From the NCBI GenBank assembly GCA_964610205.1, contig CAZSVI010000178.1, forward strand, positions 1 through 5,063: a stretch of DNA of 5,063 nt. Direction: 5' to 3'. The notes under the pieces are model-generated. The model was not told the DNA's origin and searched no databases. It saw only the letters and a list, made by a program, of their open reading frames with translations. Of the stretch, positions 1-5,063 are shown piece by piece (within the stretch, counting starts at the first letter, position 1; each line of letters opens with the position of its first letter). This stretch comes from CAZSVI01 sp964610205 (lineage in GTDB: Bacteria; Bacillota; Clostridia; DSM-8532). A program made the position numbers and the translations under genes.

Positions 1-491
1 ACGATGTAGTTTTCCGCGTTTGGGAATACTATTCTTACATCCACAAAGTCCCCGGCCTTCTGATTTGTCTGAATGAGAAACATGTTAAACTCCTGCTCCC
101 TGATATCATCCGAAACCTTTTCATGGTCTGTCGTGGATTTTACAACGGGAATTCCCGCCGGCAGCATGACAGTATTAATTCTCCCCATATCAGTTTCATC
201 CAGTAACGCGTTCTGTTCTATGGACAGCTTCATGTTTGTCCTGTGAAAAAGCTCAGGCTTTAATACACTACCATATGGAATGTCTTCTTTTGGAACAAAT
301 ACCTGTCGTTCGAGCATATACAGCTCAAATTTCAAATCCTGAATTTCCTCATCATAATATATTTGTAAACCTTTCAACCGAATTTCATAAAGATGATACA
401 AACCCCCGGCAACTGCTCCGATTAACAGGATAATAAGAAAGATCACCAGCATTATGGATGGAAACCTGGCTTTTTTCCTGAGAAACGCCAT
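1..491 (-). CDS. cpaB: SAF-domain protein, CpaB/RcpC-like Flp (Tad) pilus assembly protein, 5' part
   Basis: The gene starts at ATG 491 and runs off the left edge, so 163 residues are visible. A short basic N-terminus (MAFLRKKARF) precedes one hydrophobic segment at about residues 12-33, which should anchor the protein in the membrane with the rest outside. Residues 34-62 are charged and may form a short coiled stalk. Residues 63-119 match an SAF domain, with the hallmark pattern VFVPKEDIPYGSVLKPE and, later, LPAGIPVVKS. A second block begins near residue 134, and its text QKAGDFVDVRIVFPN resembles the segment after SAF in CpaB proteins. CpaB/RcpC members work at the envelope in Flp pilus assembly. 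The start overlaps the last base of the upstream kinase stop codon (TAATG), with AGGAGG eight bases before it, so translation is probably coupled. The family call is firm. The pilus role is inferred from family and neighbour, because no pilin or secretion ATPase gene is inside the window. Confidence 0.8.
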   Translation of the reverse strand, partial: MAFLRKKARFPSIMLVIFLIILLIGAVAGGLYHLYEIRLKGLQIYYDEEIQDLKFELYMLERQVFVPKEDIPYGSVLKPELFHRTNMKLSIEQNALLDETDMGRINTVMLPAGIPVVKSTTDHEKVSDDIREQEFNMFLIQTNQKAGDFVDVRIVFPNAENYI

Positions 492-1924
492 TACTTTCTC
501 CTCCTTTTCGTCACAAACCCTGACCCGGTTTCAACATGAAACAGTTTTTTATATATCGCTTCTATTTCAATTTTAACGCCTGTGTCCGGTTTCCATGGAT
601 TTATGGCATAGGGAACGGTAATCATATTTGTAAGTCTGAAATATTTCCTAATAATACTAACAGACTTTTGATTCTGAAGAGGAAATGATATAAAGGTATT
701 CCGATCCGTTAATGTATGTGGGTATTTTTTAAGGAACGAATCCACCTGTCCCATTTTCCAGTCGGCACCCGGAGCCATTACCAGTTTTATATCACTGCGC
801 TGCATCATCGCGGAGATATATTCATCATGTATACCGTAATCTATTAATATGTAATCATAATCATAGCGTTTAAAATTATCAATTTTTTCCTTTCCCATGG
901 AAGGATAAACAGACAGGCCCTGAATCCGGAAAAAACCGTTTTTACTTACCTGGTTACCCTTCTCGACTAATTTACATAATGCCAAGGCATCCCTATTCTC
1001 GCCGCATTCAATAACTGCTGTTCTATACCCCCTGTTTCGCAGCCACATTCCGAACAACATGCAGAAATGCGTCACCCCGACTCCGCTTTGAACTCCCGAT
1101 ACGCTGATTTCAACAGCGTTTTTTCCAATAACCTTCGGACAAGCAGCAAGCAAAGGCTGATGCGCCGCATTACCGAACGCTTCCTTTACTTGCTCCGTAT
1201 TAAAAAACCTTTCATCGGGATCTTTCGCAATACATTTTAATATTATGGAACCGAGTTTCTCAGATATTCCGGCTTCAACCAAAAACCTGTCATACCGGGC
1301 TTCATTGCATTGTAACGGATGCCTTCCGGAGGCAAGGTGAAATAATGTCATACCAAAATTATAGATGTCTGTTCTGACATCGGTTTGTCCGCACCCATAT
1401 TGTTCGGGCGCCGCGTAGCCCGGCGTTCCGAGATAAACCGTGTCATCCAGGTGTTCATGCTTATACAGCCGCGCCGTTCCAAAATCAATCAATTTAATTG
1501 TGTTATCCTGAAGAACTATAATGTTGGAGGGTTTCAGATCCCTGTAGATTATCGGTTCCGCAAAATTATTATGCAGATAGGATAGGGCATCGAGAATCTG
1601 AACCGCCCAGTTCAAAATACTCTCCTCCTCTATCTTCCCATACTGTTCAATCAGCTTTTGCATGTTCGGCCCATCGTAATAATCGAATACAAGTATGGTT
1701 TCTCCTGCCTCCTGAATAACATCCACCAATCGCGGAAACACCGGATGATTTAAATTTTTCAGAATTTCAAGCTCGTTTGTCTCGTAATTTTCAGGAGTTT
1801 GTATAAATTTCAATGCCCATGGGCTTCCCAGGTGAATATGACATGCCTTATATACTTCTCCGGAACCACCGGCTCCCAATTTTTCAGCAACCTGATATTT
1901 CCCGTTTATTATCTTTCCAACCAT
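491..1924 (-). CDS. Eukaryotic-like Ser/Thr protein kinase fused to a MinD/CpaE (TadZ)-like domain
   Basis: A soluble protein of 477 residues with no membrane segment and no PASTA repeats. Residues 10-250 are a complete Hanks-type kinase: glycine loop G17-A-G-G-S-G22, ATP lysine K39, helix-C glutamate E51, catalytic loop Y127-R-D129-L-K-P-S-N134 (Tyr replaces the usual His of HRD), metal Asp in D147-F-G, activation segment GTPGYAAPEQ (166-175) and late arginine R239. All catalytic residues are present, so it should be active. Residues 265-470 look like a ParA/MinD-type ATPase of the CpaE/TadZ kind: a first strand and loop SVSGVQSGVGVTH, the strand YDYILIDYG (356-364) in the Walker B position, then KLVMAPGADW. 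The P-loop lacks both lysines of the KGGxGKT motif, so nucleotide binding is doubtful. TadZ/CpaE proteins help place Tad pilus machinery, which fits the coupled cpaB-like gene. I chose ATG 1924 because the longer GTG start at 1936 is itself part of the GTGAGG ribosome site; from GTG it would be 481 residues. Kinase call very sure, C-terminal call fairly sure. Confidence 0.9.
   Translation of the reverse strand: MVGKIINGKYQVAEKLGAGGSGEVYKACHIHLGSPWALKFIQTPENYETNELEILKNLNHPVFPRLVDVIQEAGETILVFDYYDGPNMQKLIEQYGKIEEESILNWAVQILDALSYLHNNFAEPIIYRDLKPSNIIVLQDNTIKLIDFGTARLYKHEHLDDTVYLGTPGYAAPEQYGCGQTDVRTDIYNFGMTLFHLASGRHPLQCNEARYDRFLVEAGISEKLGSIILKCIAKDPDERFFNTEQVKEAFGNAAHQPLLAACPKVIGKNAVEISVSGVQSGVGVTHFCMLFGMWLRNRGYRTAVIECGENRDALALCKLVEKGNQVSKNGFFRIQGLSVYPSMGKEKIDNFKRYDYDYILIDYGIHDEYISAMMQRSDIKLVMAPGADWKMGQVDSFLKKYPHTLTDRNTFISFPLQNQKSVSIIRKYFRLTNMITVPYAINPWKPDTGVKIEIEAIYKKLFHVETGSGFVTKRRRK
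500..505 (-). promoter_or_regulatory. Ribosome binding site of the cpaB-like gene
   Basis: AGGAGG lies inside the last codons of the kinase gene, eight bases before ATG 491. The position inside the upstream reading frame and the one-base stop/start overlap fix the cpaB-like start and argue for one polycistronic mRNA. Confidence 0.85.
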
Positions 1925-1930
1925 AGATAT

Positions 1931-1936
1931 CCTCAC
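1931..1936 (-). promoter_or_regulatory. Ribosome binding site of the kinase gene (decides the start)
   Basis: GTGAGG sits six bases before ATG 1924. The in-frame GTG at 1936 lies within this site and has only a weak purine stretch (GGAAAAAG) upstream of it, so ATG 1924 is the better start. Confidence 0.65.
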
Positions 1937-2002
1937 TAATATTTCTTTTTCCAGGACAAACTTTTATAGCTTATGTTTCGTTGAAAATTCAGAAAGCACT
2001 TA

Positions 2003-2030
2003 CCATTTTAATACATATCCCTTAAAATGG
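2003..2030. promoter_or_regulatory. Inverted repeat over the kinase promoter, candidate operator
   Basis: CCATTTTAA (2003-2011) and TTAAAATGG (2022-2030) are perfect 9-bp arms around a 10-base centre. The repeat includes the whole -10 hexamer and part of the -35 hexamer. A protein bound here would block RNA polymerase. It does not look like a terminator because no U-run follows on either strand. No regulator gene is adjacent, so the partner is unknown, and AT-rich arms could also arise by chance. Confidence 0.45.
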
Positions 2031-2033
2031 CAA
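2005..2033 (-). promoter_or_regulatory. Sigma-A-type promoter of the kinase / cpaB-like operon
   Basis: On the minus strand TTGCCA (2033-2028, 5 of 6 to TTGACA) is followed by exactly 17 bases and TAAAAT (2010-2005, 5 of 6 to TATAAT). Transcription would begin near 1998, giving a leader of about 70 bases before ATG 1924. AT-rich sequence with several A-tracts lies directly upstream and could act as an UP element or a bend. A 9-bp inverted repeat covers this promoter almost exactly. The match is by eye, but spacing and both hexamers are good. Confidence 0.65.
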
Positions 2034-2066
2034 ACGGTTGGTTTGGTATTTTATGGTATTGAATAT

Positions 2067-2107
2067 TGTTTTTTTGCATGAATCGACTGTTTTTTTGCAT
2101 GAATCGA
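2067..2107. repeat. Tandem 20-bp direct repeat, period 21 bp, with A-tracts
   Basis: TGTTTTTTTGCATGAATCGA occurs at 2067-2086 and again, identically, at 2088-2107, one base apart. The first 11 bases recur at 2139-2149. Further T-runs lie at 2119-2126 and 2168-2173. The 21-bp period equals two helical turns, so the two A-tracts face the same side of the DNA, as expected for a bent segment or for two sites bound by one protein. It stands about 35-75 bp upstream of the kinase -35 box. Confidence 0.75.
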
Positions 2108-2193
2108 AAATTGGAAGCTTTTTTTTGTTTAAAATGCCTGTTTTTTTGCGTAAAAAGTATTGGGAGGTTTTTTGTTAAATTCCTCGTTTAAGA

Positions 2194-4617
2194 TCATACT
2201 ATTTGAGGTTTACCCAAATATGATTCATTACTGCTTATGCTTTTTTTATACAAAATATCTGAAATAGCCTCAGCCGGAGCAGGCTTATAGAAATAAAAAC
2301 CCTGGGCGCCGTAGCATTTTATAGACTCAATCGGCTTCCATTGCAGTGATCGTAAAAATTCCAGTTGCTCCCGGGTTTCAACCCCTTCTGCAATAACTTT
2401 AAGATTCATGGTATGAGCCATTGCAAATATAGCAGTGATAATTGCCGCATCATTGGGATTTTGAATAATATCCCGGATAAAATACCGGTCTATCTTAATT
2501 GTACTGATAGGAAATTTTCTGAGATAATTGAGTGAAGAATATCCTATTCCGAAGTCGTCAATGATAAATGTAATTCCTTTCTCATATAGACTGTTTAAAA
2601 TGCTTAATGTTCTCTCCGCATCAGACATCGCAGTACTTTCGGTGATCTCAAACTGCAGGTAACGGGATTCAAGGCCGGTCTCTTCAAGAATTTTCATAAT
2701 TTTTTCAGTTAAATTTTTTTCCCGGAATTGACTTGGAGACAGATTCACTGAAATGGGTATTTCTGATAAGCCCGTTTTAATCCATTCGCTGTTTTGCCTG
2801 CATGCCGTTCGCAATACATATTCTCCAATCTGTGTTATCAGCCCGTTTTCCTCGGCGGCAGGTATAAATTCCATCGGGGGTATCAATCCGTCTACGGGAT
2901 GCTGCCAGCGTACCAGAGCTTCTATGCTGATCAGCTTGCCTATATTGACATCTACAATGGGTTGATAGTAAACAACAAACTCATTCTGCTCAACAGCTTT
3001 CCGAAGTTTGCTCTCAAACAATAATCTTTCAGAGCATTCAACGCCAAGGTTTTTTGTATATTTCTTAAAGTTGTTTTTTCCTTGATTTTTAACATAATAC
3101 ATGGCTATATCAGCATTTTTTACCAATACATCGGCATTCTCTCCATCCTGAGGGTAAAGGCTAATACCTATACTTACCGAAACTTTTAATTCATTGCCTT
3201 CAATATCAAACTTAGGTACGAATGCTTGTTGTATCTTGTCTGCAACCCTGTTGATATCACTTTCGCATTTTATGTTACTGATGATGCATATAAATTCATC
3301 ACCGCCAAGGCGAGCAATCGTATCCATGTGACGAACCGATGTTCTTAATCTTTCAGAAATTTTTACCAGAAGCCTGTCACCTATATCATGACCTAATACA
3401 TCATTTACTTCCTTAAATCGATCTATATCAATAAGCATAACAGCAATCATGGTGCCGCACTTGTCCGCGATTGCTCTCGCATGCCTGAGACGTTCATTAA
3501 ACAAAAGGCGATTTGGAAGGCCTGTCAAAAAATCATGGTTTGCAAGATGCTTTAAGCTCTTCTCAGCTTTTTTCTGCTCTGTAATATCTCTGGATATTAC
3601 GATAGCACCTATAAATTTTTCATGTTTATCTCTATATTCAGAAGCAGAAAAAGCAATTGGAATATTAGTACCGTCCTTTGCTTTGAACTTTGCTTCATAA
3701 TTGCGAATCTGCCCGCTTTTTAACATCTTTGTAAAATCATATTTATGAAAAGAATCTTTTTCGTTAAAAAGCATGCCAAGCTCTTTTCCTTTCAGTTCCG
3801 ACTCTTCATACTTCAGCATCCTGCAGGTCTCCTGATTAACCGTAAGTATCTTCAGGTCGTAATCAACAAGTACAACAGAATCAACCATGGTACTTAGTAT
3901 ATTTTCAGCCGCAAGAGAAGGCGTCAGTATCGTAAGCTTATATTTTACCGTTGCAAACCATGTTCCCATTGTTCCGAAGATCGAAACAGCCGGGAGCATA
4001 ATATACAGATAAGTTGTAGATGTATTTACCGAATAAAAACCAAAAAAAATACCGAATACCATTGATACAAAAAAAGGGGATATAATTGCCGGCGATTGTT
4101 GGATCTCAAACGCGTATTTCAGTTTTACTCTCCATACTATAACAATAACAAATCCAATAGACAAATAAGAAAGATGAATAAATGAATAGTAATAAAACCA
4201 GAAGGAATATACAACAGTCGTATATATTATTCCTTGTCCGGCAACAATAAAATCTTTAATAATGACATTACCGGTTAAAAAGCCATATAATAAAACCGTT
4301 GGCGGAAAGTAAAGAAGAATATAACGCCACTTCTTTCTGAAAAAATCACCTTTTCCGGTAAACACGATATAAAAATGCAAGATACATACTGAATAATAGC
4401 AATGGCCGACAGAACCGACCTTGTACCAAAAGTGGCAATATTCACTCGTTGCCGAGCAAAAAATCAATACATTACCCATTGTCCATATTGAAAGGAATAA
4501 CGTTGCCGAGAGAAATAAGCGGTTTAAACGCTGCTTAAAACCATAACGCAGAACATGGATTAACAGAAAGATGTATATGGTAAAAGTAGAAATTAATATT
4601 TGGCAATATATATTCAA
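2194..4617 (-). CDS. Membrane-bound cyclic-di-GMP enzyme: 7TM sensor, PAS, GGDEF and EAL domains
   Basis: A protein of 807 residues (from TTG 4617). The first 225 or so residues hold about seven hydrophobic helices and resemble the seven-helix N-terminal sensor found on some histidine kinases and GGDEF proteins. A PAS domain follows (about 237-347), ending in the usual ISRDITEQKKAEK linker. The GGDEF domain (352-519) has DFLTGLPNR, metal Asp D397 in IDIDRFK, an exact GGDEF (438-442), and the inhibitory I-site R429-H-M-D432 five residues before it. The EAL domain (532-787) has E566-A-L, N625 in SVNLSPSQ, E657 in EITES, D687-D688 in DDFGIGYSSL, K708, the EGVE loop (744-747) and Q772. Every expected catalytic residue is present in both domains, so it may both make c-di-GMP from GTP and cleave it to pGpG, with direction set by the sensor. 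The longer GTG start at 4626 (810 residues) lies inside the AGAGGTGAT ribosome site, so TTG 4617 is preferred. The sensed signal is unknown. Confidence 0.93.
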   Translation of the reverse strand: MNIYCQILISTFTIYIFLLIHVLRYGFKQRLNRLFLSATLFLSIWTMGNVLIFCSATSEYCHFWYKVGSVGHCYYSVCILHFYIVFTGKGDFFRKKWRYILLYFPPTVLLYGFLTGNVIIKDFIVAGQGIIYTTVVYSFWFYYYSFIHLSYLSIGFVIVIVWRVKLKYAFEIQQSPAIISPFFVSMVFGIFFGFYSVNTSTTYLYIMLPAVSIFGTMGTWFATVKYKLTILTPSLAAENILSTMVDSVVLVDYDLKILTVNQETCRMLKYEESELKGKELGMLFNEKDSFHKYDFTKMLKSGQIRNYEAKFKAKDGTNIPIAFSASEYRDKHEKFIGAIVISRDITEQKKAEKSLKHLANHDFLTGLPNRLLFNERLRHARAIADKCGTMIAVMLIDIDRFKEVNDVLGHDIGDRLLVKISERLRTSVRHMDTIARLGGDEFICIISNIKCESDINRVADKIQQAFVPKFDIEGNELKVSVSIGISLYPQDGENADVLVKNADIAMYYVKNQGKNNFKKYTKNLGVECSERLLFESKLRKAVEQNEFVVYYQPIVDVNIGKLISIEALVRWQHPVDGLIPPMEFIPAAEENGLITQIGEYVLRTACRQNSEWIKTGLSEIPISVNLSPSQFREKNLTEKIMKILEETGLESRYLQFEITESTAMSDAERTLSILNSLYEKGITFIIDDFGIGYSSLNYLRKFPISTIKIDRYFIRDIIQNPNDAAIITAIFAMAHTMNLKVIAEGVETREQLEFLRSLQWKPIESIKCYGAQGFYFYKPAPAEAISDILYKKSISSNESYLGKPQIV

Positions 4618-4621
4618 AAAT

Positions 4622-4630
4622 ATCACCTCT
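4622..4630 (-). promoter_or_regulatory. Ribosome binding site of the GGDEF-EAL gene (decides the start)
   Basis: AGAGGTGAT is nearly the full complement of the 16S rRNA tail. Its GAGG core is eight bases before TTG 4617. The alternative GTG start at 4626 is part of the site and has no comparable site of its own. Confidence 0.7.
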
Positions 4631-4698
4631 AAACATTTATCGTCAAAATTGAAGCAATTATCAAATTTTTATGGAAGCAAATTCCTTGCAGCTGCAGA

Positions 4699-4727
4699 AT
4701 ACTATATAACAGCGTGAGCAATTTCAA
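4699..4727 (-). promoter_or_regulatory. Candidate promoter of the GGDEF-EAL gene
   Basis: On the minus strand TTGAAA (4727-4722, 5 of 6) is followed by 17 bases and TAGTAT (4704-4699, 4 of 6). An overlapping TATAGT would match better but at only 15 bases of spacing. The leader would be about 75 bases. A second weaker pair (TTGATA, 17 bases, GATAAA) lies nearer the gene but would leave almost no leader. Found by eye; moderate support. Confidence 0.4.
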
Positions 4728-4737
4728 CGCACCGTTA

Positions 4738-4765
4738 TTGCAACAGGTAAGCAATTACTTGTAAT
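4738..4765 (+). promoter_or_regulatory. Candidate promoter of the plus-strand structured RNA
   Basis: TTGCAA (4738-4743, 4 of 6) is separated by 16 bases from TGTAAT (4760-4765, 5 of 6). Transcription would start near 4772, just before the first strand of the closing stem at 4785. It lies back-to-back with the candidate promoter of the GGDEF-EAL gene. Modest on its own; its placement adds weight. Confidence 0.4.
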
Positions 4766-4771
4766 TTCATC

Positions 4772-5006
4772 ACACAGCAACAAGGTTCTTATCACGAAGT
4801 GAGAAGGTTCTTCTATCGAGGTGGGAGTAAAGGATTTTGCTGTGAAAAATCCAGCAATGAGCGACCCGCAAGATATGCCCACCACCTGATAGAGGAAATC
4901 TGTACCCGTTGCCTACAGATGTGGGGCGGAGGCCCATTTTGGTTCCTCGTTATAGATAAGAACAGGGAAGGTGTCAGATATCTTCAATATTGACACCTCT
5001 CCTCTT
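4772..5006 (+). ncRNA. Unidentified structured RNA (stand-alone RNA or leader of a gene to the right)
   Basis: Several complementary segments nest without conflict. P1 is a perfect 9-bp closing stem, 4785-4793 with 4955-4963. It continues through P2, 4798-4805 with 4943-4951 (two G-U pairs, one bulge). Inside are P3, a 16-bp helix of 4808-4817 plus 4819-4824 with 4882-4897 (one bulged G, one G-U); P4, a perfect 7-bp hairpin 4898-4904 with 4914-4920; and P5, GGGC/GCCC at 4924-4927 with 4932-4935. Within P3 is a 7-bp hairpin 4832-4838 with 4846-4852, whose loop GCT may pair with AGC at 4853-4855 as a pseudoknot. The wobble pairs are G-U only if the plus strand is the RNA (A-C otherwise), and the unpaired parts are A-rich, so the plus strand is favoured. 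A strong hairpin follows. I do not recognise the class. The ends are set by the promoter and hairpin candidates and are approximate. Confidence 0.55.
4969..5006 (+). terminator. Hairpin ending the structured RNA, terminator-like
   Basis: AGGTGTCA (4969-4976) pairs perfectly with TGACACCT (4991-4998). Four more inner pairs (ATAT/ATAT) form if G4977 is bulged, leaving loop CTTCA. Outside, one mismatch is followed by four further pairs. The tail TCTCCTCTT is pyrimidine-rich but not a clean T-run, so termination may be inefficient or the hairpin may be a regulated element of a leader. Confidence 0.4.
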
Positions 5007-5063
5007 AAATAACCGTTTTACCTTAAATCAACTGTGTATTTGATTCTGTTCATAAATGAACGG
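5007..5063. other. AT-rich right edge with two small inverted repeats, no gene seen
   Basis: AATCAA/TTGATT (5026-5031 with 5040-5045) and the palindrome GTTCATAAATGAAC (5048-5061) lie after the hairpin. They might be operator halves of a promoter for a gene beyond the edge, but the window ends too soon to tell. Confidence 0.25.

Noticed and set aside
236..433. Plus-strand open frame of 65 codons
   Set aside because: Antisense to the SAF-domain gene, which has clear family motifs and a strong ribosome site; the product resembles nothing.
1385..1585. Plus-strand open frame of 66 codons
   Set aside because: Lies antisense to the kinase catalytic core; a shadow of that gene.
2067..2149. CRISPR-like repeat array
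   Set aside because: Only two full copies one base apart, with no spacers of suitable length and no cas genes.
2140..2190. Rho-independent terminator after the GGDEF-EAL gene
   Set aside because: On the minus strand only a 4-bp GAGG/CCTC stem with a 14-base loop is possible, and the long homopolymers are A-runs in that RNA, not U-runs.
2753..3024. Two overlapping plus-strand open frames
   Set aside because: Antisense to the EAL domain, with no ribosome site or family motif.
3449..3700. Plus-strand open frame of 83 codons
   Set aside because: Antisense to the PAS-GGDEF linker; a shadow frame.
4814..4857. SAM-I-like order TATCGAGGTGG, TGTGAA, GCAA
   Set aside because: The GGCCC and GGCAACC blocks and the kink-turn arrangement of SAM-I are missing; the likeness is piecemeal.
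4961..4985. Cobalamin-riboswitch-like text AACAGGGAAGGTG
   Set aside because: The later conserved parts of that class are absent, and the segment is taken up by the strong hairpin at 4969-4998.
4799..4993. Plus-strand open frame of 64 codons starting at GTG
   Set aside because: No ribosome site at a useful distance, no recognisable protein pattern, and the stretch is better explained as a folded RNA.
4772..5006. c-di-GMP riboswitch (GEMM-I or class II) expected near a GGDEF-EAL gene
   Set aside because: I could not find the GEMM-I core or a class II core on either strand.

Overview
This 5,063-bp window is AT-rich and all of its recognisable protein genes lie on the minus strand. Strong GGAGG-type ribosome binding sites, sigma-A-like promoters, GTG/TTG start candidates and the protein families present point to a low-to-moderate-GC Firmicute, most likely an anaerobic Clostridia member. 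The genus cannot be fixed from the sequence alone.

Layout from right to left, in the direction of minus-strand transcription: (1) 4618-5063 has no protein gene I can support. It holds divergent promoter candidates and, on the plus strand, a compact block of nested complementary segments (about 4785-4963) followed by a strong hairpin (4969-4998). I read this as an unidentified structured RNA or leader. (2) 2194-4617 encodes a large membrane protein with a seven-helix-type sensor, a PAS domain, an intact GGDEF domain with an I-site, and an intact EAL domain: a bifunctional-looking cyclic-di-GMP enzyme. (3) 1925-2193 is a 269-bp AT-rich gap with 21-bp-period direct repeats built on A-tracts, then a good sigma-A promoter spanned by a 9-bp inverted repeat. 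(4) 491-1924 encodes an unusual fusion of a eukaryotic-like Ser/Thr kinase to a MinD/CpaE(TadZ)-like domain with a degenerate P-loop. (5) 1-491 is the 5' part of a membrane-anchored SAF-domain protein of the CpaB/RcpC type. It starts inside the stop codon of the kinase gene (TAATG) and runs off the left edge.

The last two genes look like the head of a Flp/Tad-type pilus operon: CpaB acts in Flp pilus assembly, and TadZ/CpaE proteins place the Tad machine at the cell pole. Their coupling suggests that phosphorylation and pilus positioning are combined in one protein here. The cyclic-di-GMP enzyme next door, on the same strand and with no clear terminator between, makes control of attachment by second messenger plausible, but that is inference.

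The two most unusual items are the structured plus-strand RNA candidate on the right and the kinase-TadZ-like fusion on the left.
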